This document shows, in pieces, positions 33,340-42,193 of a DNA stretch of 64,000 bases; the stretch's first letter is position 1; each line of letters opens with the position of its first letter. The DNA is taken from assembly GCA_023251875.1 (NCBI GenBank), contig JAHEXY010000003.1, forward strand, positions 434,001 to 498,000, read 5' to 3'. Made by a program: the position numbers and the translations under genes. The notes beneath the pieces are model-generated. The model made no database searches. It saw nothing but the letters and a program-made list of their open reading frames with translations, and was not told the origin of the DNA. Source of the DNA: Bacteroidota bacterium. GTDB lineage: Bacteria > Bacteroidota > Bacteroidia > JAHEXY01.

Positions 33340-35595
33340 ATGAGTAAATCATCAAATAGGAAATACATTATTATATTTTGGTCAATTATTTTAGGTGGTA
33401 TTTTATCTGTGGTATTGGTATTGGTGGGTGCTTCTTATGGCCTTTTAGGTTATATGCCCTCATTTGAAGATCTGGAGAATCCTAAAAGCAATCAGGCTAC
33501 AGAAGTTTTTTCAGCCGATCATAAAATTCTTGGAACTTACTATATTCAAAATCGTTCAAACATAAGATACGAAGAGCTTTCTCCCTACTTAGTAAATGCA
33601 TTAATTGCAACCGAAGATGCTCGGTTTTATAATCACTCGGGTGTTGATGTTAGAGGCTTGCTAAGGGCTATTGTTAAAACCGGAATACTTAGGCAGGAAT
33701 CAGGTGGTGGTGGAAGTACCATTACACAACAGTTGGCTAAAATGTTGTTTCACGAAAGACCCGATTCTAAAATTGCCCGTTTATTTCAAAAAATTAAAGA
33801 ATGGATTATTGCCGTTAAACTAGAAAAACAATATTCAAAAGACGAAATACTTACCATGTATCTCAATCGTTTTGATTTTATTAATAATGCTGTTGGAGTT
33901 AAATCTGCTTCCTATGTTTATTTTAATGCTGCTCCTGATAAATTAAAATTAGAAGAAGCTGCTATGCTTGTTGGCATGGCAAAAAATCCTGCATTATACA
34001 ATCCTAAACGCAGGCCTCAAATAGCGATGCAAAGAAGAAATGTAGTGTTGTTTCAAATGAATAAATACAATTACATTACAAAGGCAGCATACGATTCATT
34101 AAAACAAATTCCTGTAACGCTTCACTTTCAAAATGCAAGCCATGATGAAGGATTAGCACCTTATTTTAGAGAATACATTCGCAGTTACATGAAAGACTGG
34201 TGCGAAAAACATAACAGGCCTGATGGTACACCTTATAATTTATATAAAGATGGTTTAAAAATATACACCACCATTGACTCTCGTATGCAGCTGTATGCTG
34301 AAGAAGCCATGACAAAACATTTGAAAGGAGATTTGCAACCTGCTTTTTTTAATCATATGAAAGGCAGAAAAAATGCGCCTTTTGATCATGCCCTATCTCA
34401 AAAAGATATAGACAGATTAATTCTTGAGTCCATTCATCGTTCTGAACGTTATGCTAGTTTAAAAGCCAATGGAACGAGCGAGAATGATATTATCTCCAAT
34501 TTTTATAAACCAACAGACATGACCGTATTTTCATGGGAAGGTTATAAAGACACCACCATGAGCCCCAGGGATTCTATTGTTTATTATAAATATTATTTAC
34601 AAGCAGGCATGCTTTCTGTAGATCCGCATACCGGTTTTGTAAAGGCTTATGTAGGGGGTATAGATTTCAAACACTTTAAATACGATCACGTAATTGTAAG
34701 TAAGCGACAAGTAGGTTCTCTTTTTAAACCTTTTGTTTATACACTTGCTATGCAAGAAGGTTGGTCGCCATGCCGGAAAATACCCAATGCCCGCGTTTAT
34801 TTTGATTTGCCTGAAGGAGGCACTTGGTCGCCACAGAACTCTGATGGTAAATATGGAGGAGACATGACCTTAACAGAAGCCCTAGCTACCTCTACCAATT
34901 GCGTTACAGCTTATTTAATGAAACAATTTGGGCCTCAAGCTGTAGTTAATATTGCTAGAAAAATGGGAGTAACAAGTGATATACCTGCCGTACCTTCCAT
35001 TTGCCTTGGCACACCGGATATTTCTCTTTATGAAATGACTGGGGCTTTTGCAACCTTTGCCAATAAAGGCGTTTGGACGGAACCCATCATGATTACCCGT
35101 ATCGAGGATGAAAACGGAAATGTATTGCAAGAATTTGTTCCTAAACAAAATGAGGCTATTAGTGAAAACACTGCTTATTTATCACTTTCATTATTAAAAG
35201 GGGTGAGTGGCTATACTTCAGGAGTTCAAGGAACAGGTGCAAGATTAAGAGGTTCTCGTTACGAAGGAGGATTTACCAATGAAATTGCCGGAAAAACAGG
35301 AACCACTCAAAATCAATCTGACGGTTGGTTTATAGGAATAGTTCCCGATTTGGTTACGGGTGTTTGGGTGGGATGTGAAGACAGAAGCGTGCATTTTCGT
35401 TCTATTCAATTAGGTCAAGGAGCCAATATGGCCTTGCCTATTTGGGCTTGGTACATGAAATCGGTTTATAAAGATAAATCATTGGGTATTACAACAAGGC
35501 CATTTGATCCTGCCCCAGAAGGTTTAAATGTTGAATTCAATTGTGGGAAATACAAACCAGATCCAAGTGTTTTTGATGAAAATTCTTTTGATTGA
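33340..35595 (+). CDS. Class A penicillin-binding protein (transglycosylase/transpeptidase, PBP1A)
   Basis: Bifunctional peptidoglycan synthase, 751 residues. One N-terminal membrane helix (residues 10-35) anchors it. The GT51 transglycosylase domain shows ATEDARFYNHSGVD with the catalytic Glu, and GGSTITQQLAKMLF. The transpeptidase domain has the Ser nucleophile in GSLFKPF, the second motif STN in TSTNCV and KTGTT in the third. I start at the ATG at 33340; the longer frame from a TTG at 33277 adds 21 residues not seen in the family. A TATTTTTG box at 33290-33297 may be the promoter -7 element, though its upstream partner is unclear. Confidence 0.95.
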   Translation: MSKSSNRKYIIIFWSIILGGILSVVLVLVGASYGLLGYMPSFEDLENPKSNQATEVFSADHKILGTYYIQNRSNIRYEELSPYLVNALIATEDARFYNHSGVDVRGLLRAIVKTGILRQESGGGGSTITQQLAKMLFHERPDSKIARLFQKIKEWIIAVKLEKQYSKDEILTMYLNRFDFINNAVGVKSASYVYFNAAPDKLKLEEAAMLVGMAKNPALYNPKRRPQIAMQRRNVVLFQMNKYNYITKAAYDSLKQIPVTLHFQNASHDEGLAPYFREYIRSYMKDWCEKHNRPDGTPYNLYKDGLKIYTTIDSRMQLYAEEAMTKHLKGDLQPAFFNHMKGRKNAPFDHALSQKDIDRLILESIHRSERYASLKANGTSENDIISNFYKPTDMTVFSWEGYKDTTMSPRDSIVYYKYYLQAGMLSVDPHTGFVKAYVGGIDFKHFKYDHVIVSKRQVGSLFKPFVYTLAMQEGWSPCRKIPNARVYFDLPEGGTWSPQNSDGKYGGDMTLTEALATSTNCVTAYLMKQFGPQAVVNIARKMGVTSDIPAVPSICLGTPDISLYEMTGAFATFANKGVWTEPIMITRIEDENGNVLQEFVPKQNEAISENTAYLSLSLLKGVSGYTSGVQGTGARLRGSRYEGGFTNEIAGKTGTTQNQSDGWFIGIVPDLVTGVWVGCEDRSVHFRSIQLGQGANMALPIWAWYMKSVYKDKSLGITTRPFDPAPEGLNVEFNCGKYKPDPSVFDENSFD

Positions 35596-35600
35596 AATTT

Positions 35601-35906
35601 ATGCCAAAACTATACGAATATTTCGGACTTATAATTTTATTTTATTCAAGAGAACATGAACCCATTCACGTTCATGGACGGTTTCAAAATCGCGAAAGTA
35701 AAGCTGAAATAATTATTCAGAATGGTAAAATTATTGAAATTAGAATTTTAAATGTAAAAGGGAAACTCCCTCTTGAAAGAACAGAATTAGAGCGTTTCAA
35801 TAAATTAGTAAATGCATATAAAAACGATATCATTCAAAAATGGATTGACTTTTTTGTTTTGCATAAAACATTTAATCCCGAAAAAATAACTAAAGAAATA
35901 AAATAA
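35601..35906 (+). CDS. DUF4160 protein (putative toxin-antitoxin component)
   Basis: A 101-residue protein of the DUF4160 family: it starts MPKLYEYFGL and has FYSREHEPIHVHGRF, the conserved HEPxHxH region that is the hallmark of the family. The ATG at 35601 fits that start; a TTG at 35592 overlaps the preceding stop. It is followed after one base by a DUF2442 gene. DUF4160/DUF2442 pairs are widespread and are usually regarded as candidate toxin-antitoxin modules; no activity is proven that I can cite. Which partner would be the toxin is unknown. Confidence 0.85.
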   Translation: MPKLYEYFGLIILFYSREHEPIHVHGRFQNRESKAEIIIQNGKIIEIRILNVKGKLPLERTELERFNKLVNAYKNDIIQKWIDFFVLHKTFNPEKITKEIK

Positions 35907-35907
35907 C

Positions 35908-36150
35908 ATGGTAGTTTCTATTGAAAAAGCAGAATATCTTGGCGAATATAAAATTCAATTTTCATTTAATGATGGAAAGAAAAATATTATTGACTTTAAA
36001 AGTTTTATTTCATCATCAATGAATCCAACAACTAATCAATTTCTTGATAAAAGTAAATTCAAATCATACAAAATTGAATATGGAGATATTATTTGGGGAG
36101 ATTATGAGATGTGTTTTCCTATATGGGATATATATCAAGGAAAAATTTAA
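35908..36150 (+). CDS. DUF2442 protein (partner of DUF4160)
   Basis: An 80-residue protein of the DUF2442 family. It opens with VSIEKAEYLGEYKIQFSFNDGKK, of which EYKIQFSFNDG is the conserved strand pair, and ends DIIWGDYEMCFPIWDIYQGKI, of which the D-x-I-W-x family end is recognisable. It follows the DUF4160 stop by one base, so the two are co-translated. Most members of this family are partners of DUF4160, and some carry an extra HTH domain, which is absent here. The role as antitoxin or toxin is inferred only from pairing. Confidence 0.85.
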   Translation: MVVSIEKAEYLGEYKIQFSFNDGKKNIIDFKSFISSSMNPTTNQFLDKSKFKSYKIEYGDIIWGDYEMCFPIWDIYQGKI

Positions 36151-36177
36151 TTTTTAATATCCTTTTACTTTAAAACT

Positions 36178-36873
36178 ATGAACAAAACAATATTAGGCCC
36201 ACAAGAAGCAATACAAGGTGTTAAAGATAACATGACTTTAATGTTTGGAGGCTTTGGCCTTTGTGGCATTCCTGAAAATTGTATTGCAGCACTTTCAAAA
36301 AGTGGCATCAAAAATTTAAGTTGTATTTCAAACAATGCCGGTGTTGATCAATTTGGTTTGGGTTTATTGCTTCAAAACAAGCAAATCAAAAAAATGACAT
36401 CTTCATACGTTGGAGAAAACGAAGAATTTGAACGCCAAATGCTAAGTGGTGAATTGGAAGTAGAGCTCATTCCTCAAGGAAGCTTAGCCGAACGCTGCAG
36501 AGCCGGAGGTGCCGGTATTCCTGCTTTTTTTACACCTGCCGGTTTTGGAACCGAAGTAGCACTTGGAAAAGAAGTGAGAGAATTTAATGGTAAAATGCAC
36601 ATTTTAGAATCATGGCTCATTGCCGATTTTGCTTTCGTAAAAGCATGGAAAGGCGATACCGATGGCAATTTAATATACAAAGGCACAGCCCGTAATTTTA
36701 ATCCATTAATGGCTATGGCCGGAAAAATTACGGTTGCAGAAGTTGAAGAATTAGTACCAGCCGGATCACTTGATCCCAACCAAATTCATACTCCTGGTAT
36801 TTTTATACAAAGAATTTTTCAGGGAACAGATTACGAGAAGAGGATTGAGAATAGAACTATCAGAACAATTTGA
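36178..36873 (+). CDS. scoA: 3-oxoacid CoA-transferase subunit A
   Basis: Subunit A of a succinyl-CoA:3-ketoacid (or acetoacetyl) CoA-transferase that moves CoA between acids in ketone-body and fatty-acid metabolism. The family signature [11 protein letters not shown] is at residues 24-34, with [17 protein letters not shown] near 116-132. Length 231 residues is complete. Normally subunit B follows directly, but here a 126-residue four-helix-bundle gene lies between scoA and scoB. The stop is followed by an AATTTGAAAATTTGA-type repeat, which also appears on the far side of the inserted gene. Confidence 0.94.
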   Translation: MNKTILGPQEAIQGVKDNMTLMFGGFGLCGIPENCIAALSKSGIKNLSCISNNAGVDQFGLGLLLQNKQIKKMTSSYVGENEEFERQMLSGELEVELIPQGSLAERCRAGGAGIPAFFTPAGFGTEVALGKEVREFNGKMHILESWLIADFAFVKAWKGDTDGNLIYKGTARNFNPLMAMAGKITVAEVEELVPAGSLDPNQIHTPGIFIQRIFQGTDYEKRIENRTIRTI

Positions 36874-36899
36874 GAATGTATTAATTTGAAAATTTGATA
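36870..36899. repeat. TTTGAAAATTTGA-type repeat, left of the inserted gene
   Basis: The scoA end and following bases carry TTTGAGAATG and AATTTGAAAATTTGATAATG. The reverse-complement type CATTTTCAAATTTTCAAATT occurs at 37265-37305 on the other side of the four-helix-bundle gene. The two form an imperfect inverted repeat that brackets that gene. Confidence 0.65.
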
Positions 36900-37280
36900 A
36901 TGTTTATGCGAAACGATCAAGAACAAAATCCAATTGTTGATAAAAGCTTTAGATTAGCTATTGATATTATTAAATATACAGAGCAACTAGAAAAGCAAAA
37001 TAAATATATTATTGCCAGACAATTATTAAAATCAGGAACTTCAATTGGTGCCAATATAAGAGAAGCTCAAAATGCAGAAAGTAAATTAGATTTTATTCAC
37101 AAATTAAAAATTGCAGCTAAAGAAGCTGATGAAACAGAGTATTGGCTATTATTGTGTGAGGAATGCCAATATCCTGATACAAGCCTATTACTTAAGCAAG
37201 TGCAAGAGGTAATAAAAATTTTATCAAAAATAATTTCTACCTCAAAGAAAAATACAAGCTCAAAAACATTTTCAAATTAA
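36900..37280 (+). CDS. Four-helix-bundle protein (S23/IVP family)
   Basis: A 126-residue helical protein of the S23 family, named for proteins encoded in intervening sequences of 23S rRNA genes. Conserved parts are DKSFRLAIDIIKYTEQL, ARQLLKSGTSIGANIREAQNAES and DETEYWLLLCEE. The function of the family is unproven. Two ATGs (36900 and 36906) are possible starts; a TTG at 36894 is less likely. The gene sits between the two subunit genes of a CoA-transferase, which are otherwise contiguous in bacteria, and is bracketed by related AT-rich repeats, so it looks inserted. Confidence 0.88.
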   Translation: MFMRNDQEQNPIVDKSFRLAIDIIKYTEQLEKQNKYIIARQLLKSGTSIGANIREAQNAESKLDFIHKLKIAAKEADETEYWLLLCEECQYPDTSLLLKQVQEVIKILSKIISTSKKNTSSKTFSN

Positions 37281-37305
37281 CCCATTTTCAAATTTTCAAA
37301 TTAAA
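37265..37305. repeat. CATTTTCAAATTTTCAAATT-type repeat, right of the inserted gene
   Basis: The sequence TTTTCAAATTAACC and CATTTTCAAATTTTCAAATT overlaps the end of the four-helix-bundle gene and reaches the scoB ATG. It is the inverse of the repeat at 36870-36899, so insertion or transfer of the bracketed gene by repeat recombination is possible. Confidence 0.6.
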
Positions 37306-37962
37306 ATGCTCGATAAAAATGGTATTGCTAAGCGAATAGCGCAAGAACTCAAAGATGGTTACTACGTAAATTTAGGAATTGGTATTCCAACATTGGTTGC
37401 CAATTATATCCCTAAAGGAATTAATGTTGTGCTTCAATCTGAAAATGGATTGTTGGGTATGGGGCCATTCCCCTTAGAGAGTGAAATAGATCCAGATATC
37501 ATTAATGCAGGTAAACAAACCATTACTACAGTTCCGGGTTCTGCATTTTTCGATTCGGCATTGAGTTTTGCCATGATTCGTGGTGGCCATGTTCATTTAA
37601 CTGTTTTAGGAGCAATGGAAGTAAGCGAAAAAGGTGATATTGCCAATTGGAAAATACCGGGTAAAATGGTAAAGGGAATGGGTGGGGCTATGGATTTAGT
37701 GGCCTCTGCAAAAAATATTATTGTTGCCATGCAACATGTAAATAAAGCAGGAGAATCTAAATTATTACCTGCATGCACACTCCCACTTACAGGTACACAA
37801 TGCGTAAAAAAAATTGTTACAGAATTAGCAGTATTAGATGTAACACCACAAGGTTTTAAACTGCTCGAACGTGCACCCGGTATTTCGGTGGATCAAATTA
37901 AAAATGCTACCAAAGGAAAATTAATTATAGAAGGCGAAATTCCTGAAATGAACTTAAATTAA
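37306..37962 (+). CDS. scoB: 3-oxoacid CoA-transferase subunit B
   Basis: Subunit B, which carries the catalytic glutamate that forms the CoA thioester intermediate: Glu46 in QSENGLLGMGP. The start LDKNGIAKRIAQELKDGYYVNLGIGIPT (recognised by the parts IAQELKDG and VNLGIGIPT) is typical, as is GGHVHLTVLGAMEVSEKGDIANW near residues 89-111. Length 218 residues is complete. It should assemble with ScoA encoded at 36178 in spite of the gene inserted between them. No promoter of its own is obvious, so expression probably depends on read-through from scoA. Confidence 0.95.
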   Translation: MLDKNGIAKRIAQELKDGYYVNLGIGIPTLVANYIPKGINVVLQSENGLLGMGPFPLESEIDPDIINAGKQTITTVPGSAFFDSALSFAMIRGGHVHLTVLGAMEVSEKGDIANWKIPGKMVKGMGGAMDLVASAKNIIVAMQHVNKAGESKLLPACTLPLTGTQCVKKIVTELAVLDVTPQGFKLLERAPGISVDQIKNATKGKLIIEGEIPEMNLN

Positions 37963-38070
37963 TACCAATTATACATCCGTAATAGTCCAATTTCATTGGC
38001 CTAAACGGCTGTTATATCGGCATTATAGCAAAAAACTGTTGGACTAAAATAAAAATAAAACTGGTATAAA
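37958..38070. repeat. MITE-like element with nested inverted ends
   Basis: The 108 bases between scoB and the GT2 gene begin ATACCAATTATAC and end AAAACTGGTATAAA, so ATACCARTT is inverted at the two ends. Nested inside, TAGTCCAA and TTGGACTA are also inverted. There is no coding frame. The first end overlaps the scoB stop codon. It may be a miniature transposable element or a large terminator fold. Confidence 0.5.
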
Positions 38071-38994
38071 ATGCCTGAACTTTCTATTGTTATTCCGGTT
38101 TACAATGAACAAGCCAACATTCAACTTTTATGTGAAAAGTTAATGGCTGTAAGCCAAAAATTAGCAATAAAAACAGAATATATTTTTGTTAATGATGGTA
38201 GTATTGATTCATCTATTGTTTTAATTAAACAATTGGCCTTAACGAATAATCAAGTCAAGTACATTGATTTTAGTCGCAATTTTGGTCATCAAATAGCTGT
38301 AACCGCAGGACTAAATTATTCTGGTGGAAAAGCAGTTGTTATTATTGATGCCGATTTACAAGACCCTCCGGAAATAATTATTGATCTCTTTACTAAATAC
38401 AAAGAAGGTTATGAAGTAGTTTGTGCAAAAAGAAAAAACAGAAATGAAGAAACTTTTTTTAAAAAGTTTACGGCTAAAACTTTTTATCGAATTCTAAAAA
38501 AAATTACATCTATTAATATTCCAATTGACACAGGCGATTTTAGAATTATCGACAGAAAAGTTGTTGAACTGCTCAAGCAAATGCCCGAGCAGCATAAATT
38601 TTTAAGAGGGCAAATTTCTTGGATTGGTTTTAATCAAACATCAATTGAATACGACAGACAAGAACGACATGGAGGTAAAACAGCTTATACCTATAAAAAA
38701 ATGATACGTTTTGCTATAGACGGGATCACATCATTTTCAAATTTTCCGTTAAAATTTGTAACCTTTGCAGGATTTTTGGTTTCAGGAATTTCATTTTTAT
38801 TAATGCTCTATGCCTTGTATTCTCGATTAATATTAAAACATTTTGCTCTCGGCTGGACATCCCTAATGCTTAGCATTTTATTTATTGGAGGCATTCAATT
38901 AATTGGTATTGGCATTATTGGTGAATACATAAGCAGAATGGGAGATAATATTAGAAATAGGCCATTATATATCGTTAAGGAAACTAATATGTAA
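38071..38994 (+). CDS. Glycosyltransferase family 2 (DPM1/GtrB-like, membrane-anchored)
   Basis: Inverting GT-A enzyme that moves a sugar from a nucleotide donor to a polyprenyl phosphate on the inner face of the membrane. The N-terminus is LSIVIPVYNEQANI, the metal-binding DAD is in VVIIDADLQDPPE near residues 90-102, and the FRIIDRKVVELLKQMPE region is typical of GtrB/ArnC-like members. Two C-terminal hydrophobic helices (about 227-250 and 262-288) anchor it. Length 307 residues is normal. The next gene encodes a polytopic membrane protein of GT-C appearance, so the lipid-linked sugar made here may be its donor. Confidence 0.9.
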   Translation: MPELSIVIPVYNEQANIQLLCEKLMAVSQKLAIKTEYIFVNDGSIDSSIVLIKQLALTNNQVKYIDFSRNFGHQIAVTAGLNYSGGKAVVIIDADLQDPPEIIIDLFTKYKEGYEVVCAKRKNRNEETFFKKFTAKTFYRILKKITSINIPIDTGDFRIIDRKVVELLKQMPEQHKFLRGQISWIGFNQTSIEYDRQERHGGKTAYTYKKMIRFAIDGITSFSNFPLKFVTFAGFLVSGISFLLMLYALYSRLILKHFALGWTSLMLSILFIGGIQLIGIGIIGEYISRMGDNIRNRPLYIVKETNM

Positions 38995-39010
38995 TAATAA
39001 TTCCAAGCTT

Positions 39011-39046
39011 ACCCTCTCCCATGGGAGAGGGGCAGGGTGAGGGCAT
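39011..39046. repeat. GC-rich palindromic repeat CCCTCTCCCATGGGAGAGGG
   Basis: The palindrome CCCTCTCCCATGGGAGAGGG is followed by GCAGGGTGAGGGCAT. A nearly identical copy lies at 56428-56462, 17 kb away. Its GC content contrasts strongly with the AT-rich genes. It lies in the gap between the GT2 gene and the membrane-protein gene. Confidence 0.85.
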
Positions 39047-39057
39047 AAAATCATTCT

Positions 39058-40440
39058 ATGTTTAAGAAATTTTTCAATTCAGAGAACAGATACTCTAAAT
39101 TCGTTTTCATTTTTTGTTGTCTCATTTTTATTGAAGTATTTATTAATAATCATGATTATATTTTAAGCCAATCTTTTAAAGGAGATTCAACTGAATACTA
39201 TTGCTATCTACCGGCTTATTTCATTTATCACGATTTAAGTTTTGCTTTTAAACCGGAAATAAATCAAAAATATAAAGATCATCAAATATGGCTAGTACCC
39301 ACGCCTAATGGCGGACAAATATCTAAAACAACCATGGGTACTGCTATTCTATATATGCCCTTTTTCTTTGTGGGCCATCTATTTGCCATAATGACCAAGC
39401 AAGCAGCTGACGGTTATTCAGAATCATACGAGTTATTTGTAAGTTTAGGAGGTTTATTTTATGGACTAATGGGTCTTTTTTTATTACGTAAAATATTATT
39501 GCGTTTTTTTAATGATACCATTACTGCTTTCACCATTTTTATCATTGCATTAGGAACAAATTTCTTCTACTATTCAGTATTATTGCCAACCCGCGTACAT
39601 GTTTATTTATTCTTTTTGTTTAGTTTGTTTGTACTTGCCTTTCTCAATTGGGAGAAAAAAAGAACTTTACTAAATGCCTCATTTATTGGTATTATTGGAG
39701 GATTGATAACTTTAATGAGGCCAACAGATATTCTGCTATTTTTACTCCTACCCTTTTACAACGTTTATAATTATGAAACGTTCATTGACAGAATAAAAAT
39801 ATTATTGAAAAATTATTTTCATTTAATCGTTATGGCAATTTTATTTTTTACAACGTTTATCCCTCAATTAATATATTGGAAACACATTACAGGACAATGG
39901 TTTTTTGATTGCTATTCAAAAGAAGAACGCTTCTTTTTTCTTAATCCTCATATTATTGATGGGTTATTTAGTTATAGAAAAGGTTGGCTCTTATATACTC
40001 CTATGATGACTTTTAGTTTAATTGGAATTTATTTTATGTATAAAAATTTCAAAGATTTTTTTATGCCCATTTTTATATTCACAATTTTAAATATTTACAT
40101 TGCCTTTAGCTGGTGGTGTTGGTGGTATGGAGGATCTTTCGGCTTAAGATCTATGATTCAATCCTATATTTTATTGGCAATTCCTCTTGCATGCTTTATT
40201 GCAGCTATAAAAGAAAAATACAAACTTGTATTTAAGGCCTTTTGTACAATAGCTGTACTTTTTATTTGCCTCAATCTCTTTCAATCTTACCAGTATAAAA
40301 AAGGAATTATCCATTGGGATGGTACCACAAAAGCTGCCTATTGGGATTCTTTTTTTGCATTACACTATACCGCCAATCATAAATATTTAATTAAAGAGCC
40401 TGATTATGATAAGGCTAAAGCTGGAGAAAAAGAATATTAG
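39058..40440 (+). CDS. Polytopic membrane protein, probable GT-C glycosyltransferase
   Basis: A 460-residue membrane protein with about ten hydrophobic helices. A first helix near residues 14-33 is followed by a periplasmic-type loop with GDSTEYYCYLPAY, an acidic loop position like that of GT-C transferases using polyprenyl-phosphate sugars. Further helices follow, ending with a soluble C-terminal tail. No family signature is certain. The adjacent GT2 enzyme and general topology suggest a transferase that adds sugars at the outer face of the inner membrane. I cannot exclude another membrane function. Confidence 0.75.
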   Translation: MFKKFFNSENRYSKFVFIFCCLIFIEVFINNHDYILSQSFKGDSTEYYCYLPAYFIYHDLSFAFKPEINQKYKDHQIWLVPTPNGGQISKTTMGTAILYMPFFFVGHLFAIMTKQAADGYSESYELFVSLGGLFYGLMGLFLLRKILLRFFNDTITAFTIFIIALGTNFFYYSVLLPTRVHVYLFFLFSLFVLAFLNWEKKRTLLNASFIGIIGGLITLMRPTDILLFLLLPFYNVYNYETFIDRIKILLKNYFHLIVMAILFFTTFIPQLIYWKHITGQWFFDCYSKEERFFFLNPHIIDGLFSYRKGWLLYTPMMTFSLIGIYFMYKNFKDFFMPIFIFTILNIYIAFSWWCWWYGGSFGLRSMIQSYILLAIPLACFIAAIKEKYKLVFKAFCTIAVLFICLNLFQSYQYKKGIIHWDGTTKAAYWDSFFALHYTANHKYLIKEPDYDKAKAGEKEY

Positions 40441-40507
40441 CTTTTCTTACCAACAAAAATCATTTTTTTGTAACCTTTTACCTGTTTTTAGAGTATAAAT
40501 GATAGAA

Positions 40508-40523
40508 GTATTGTAATACTTTA
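40508..40523. promoter_or_regulatory. Small palindrome just upstream of PKD gene
   Basis: AAGTATTGTAATACTT is a 7-base inverted repeat with a two-base centre, ending three bases before the ATG at 40526. It could be an operator or a leader hairpin. Nothing else supports a regulatory role. Confidence 0.35.
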
Positions 40524-40525
40524 AT

Positions 40526-41644
40526 ATGAAAAACAGATACTTATATTTTTTTACAACTATTCTTTTGTTCTGTTTGCAAGCCAAAATTGGCCATGCAACA
40601 GTATCTTTTTCTGTATCAGGCAATTGCCAAGGTGAAAAAACCAAATTTGATAATGCTACCACTTGGGGCAATAAATTTAAATGGAGATTTGGTGATGGAA
40701 GTACTTCTACTGATCGAAATCCGGAACATATCTATTCAGATGAAGGTACCTATAATGTTACTTTAATTGTTTCAAAAGATACGCTAATAGATAGCCTTAC
40801 CAAAGCCATTCCCATATACTCAACTGTAATAAAACCTGAAGACATCATGTATTCTAATAATTTTGGTTGCGTTCCGGGAGGAATAAATGCGTGGGATACT
40901 TCTGTTTATACAGTTAGCCGAATTTGGGATTTTGGAGATGGCACCACATCAACAGATTCAGCTGTAACTTATTACTTCGATTCAGTAGGTTATTATACAG
41001 TAAGCTTAAGCACCGTAACGGTTTATGGCTGTACACGAAAAGGGACTTTTGATTCTTTAGTATCAATTTATCCCTATCCTAAAGCTGAATTTACTACTAA
41101 TCCTAGTAATCCATCTAGTTACGATAAAAATATCACTTTTGTAGACAAAACATATCCGGGTTTTTTTACTGAATCAGAAAACCCATATACAATAAAGTGG
41201 TATTGGGAATTAGGGGATGGTTCTATTTCGCAAGACGCGATTCCCATTCATGATTATGAACTTCCGGGAGAATATAAAATTAAATTAATTATTGAAAACA
41301 ACTACGAATGTATTGATACGGTTTCGCATACCATTTTTATAAGCGATATGAGCTCTTGGTATATTCCTTCCTCTTTTACCCCTAATGGGGATGGAAAAAA
41401 TGATGAATTTTTACCTGTTACTCATAATATGGAAACCAAACAATTTGAATTTAATGTTTACGATAAATGGGGTAATCTTGTATTTCACTCAACAGATGTT
41501 ACTTCTCCATGGGATGGTCGTTCATTTAAAAATCAAAATATGTTACCAACCGGAGTGTATACTTGGCAAATGAATATTATTTATGAATCAGGTGTAGAAC
41601 TTAATAAACAAGGCTTTATTAATTTACTTTCTTCGGGAAAATAA
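40526..41644 (+). CDS. PKD-domain protein with T9SS type B sorting domain
   Basis: A secreted 372-residue protein. The signal peptide covers residues 1-24 (ends KIGHA). Two or three PKD-like domains follow, each with the W-x-FGDG core: KWRFGDGSTS near 51, IWDFGDGTTS near 133 and WYWELGDGSIS near 227. The last ~90 residues are the gliding-motility-associated C-terminal (type B) sorting domain: SSFTPNGDGKNDEF, FNVYDKWGNLVFHS and LPTGVYTW. It should be carried across the outer membrane by T9SS. A small palindrome lies just before its ATG. Adhesion is the usual role of such proteins, unproven here. Confidence 0.92.
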   Translation: MKNRYLYFFTTILLFCLQAKIGHATVSFSVSGNCQGEKTKFDNATTWGNKFKWRFGDGSTSTDRNPEHIYSDEGTYNVTLIVSKDTLIDSLTKAIPIYSTVIKPEDIMYSNNFGCVPGGINAWDTSVYTVSRIWDFGDGTTSTDSAVTYYFDSVGYYTVSLSTVTVYGCTRKGTFDSLVSIYPYPKAEFTTNPSNPSSYDKNITFVDKTYPGFFTESENPYTIKWYWELGDGSISQDAIPIHDYELPGEYKIKLIIENNYECIDTVSHTIFISDMSSWYIPSSFTPNGDGKNDEFLPVTHNMETKQFEFNVYDKWGNLVFHSTDVTSPWDGRSFKNQNMLPTGVYTWQMNIIYESGVELNKQGFINLLSSGK

Positions 41645-41665
41645 AACCTTTCCCATCTCTACGTA

Positions 41666-42193
41666 TCAATGCCAATTCATTTTTTCTCTCAGTGTAATAA
41701 TATGTGCAGCATGATGTTTGCCATGCCATGCATAGAGTGGTAAATATTTATCAAGACTAGTTAGTCCATTTTCAGGATGATAAAACGTACGTTTAAAATC
41801 TAGTTCTGCTAAACTGTTTAACAACATTACCCATCTTTCATGAATTGCTTTTACTATATTAATTGATAATTCCACATTTGAAGTTTTTGCATCAAATAAT
41901 TCAGCCCATTTTTGCTCTTCGTAGGGTTTAATAGTAGGGTTATTTTCAGTTAATGCCAAGCGTATTCTTATATACGCATTCATATGGCTATCTGCAACAT
42001 GATGCACTACTTGTCTCACCGTCCAGCCTCCATCACGGTAAGGAGTGTTTAATTGCTCATTATTAAGTCCGGATATAGCTTTTGCAAGCAAAACAGGGAA
42101 TTCCGCAATTTCTTGAATGTATTTTTTTCGCTCTACTTCAGTAATACTTTTTTCATCTACACTAAATTTTCCTATTGGATAACGTGAATCCAT
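41666..42193 (-). CDS. DinB-family YfiT-like bacillithiol-type metal-dependent transferase
   Basis: A 175-residue four-helix DinB-fold protein of the YfiT group, which includes metal-dependent thiol S-transferases or hydrolases. Start motif SRYPIGKF is diagnostic. Metal ligands are the His in VVHHVADSH (His64/65 region) and His160 and His164 in WHGKHHAAHI. The C-terminus EKMNWH is typical. It stands alone on the minus strand, convergent with the PKD gene only 21 bases away. Whether the organism makes bacillithiol cannot be judged from this window. Confidence 0.88.
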   Translation of the reverse strand: MDSRYPIGKFSVDEKSITEVERKKYIQEIAEFPVLLAKAISGLNNEQLNTPYRDGGWTVRQVVHHVADSHMNAYIRIRLALTENNPTIKPYEEQKWAELFDAKTSNVELSINIVKAIHERWVMLLNSLAELDFKRTFYHPENGLTSLDKYLPLYAWHGKHHAAHIITLREKMNWH

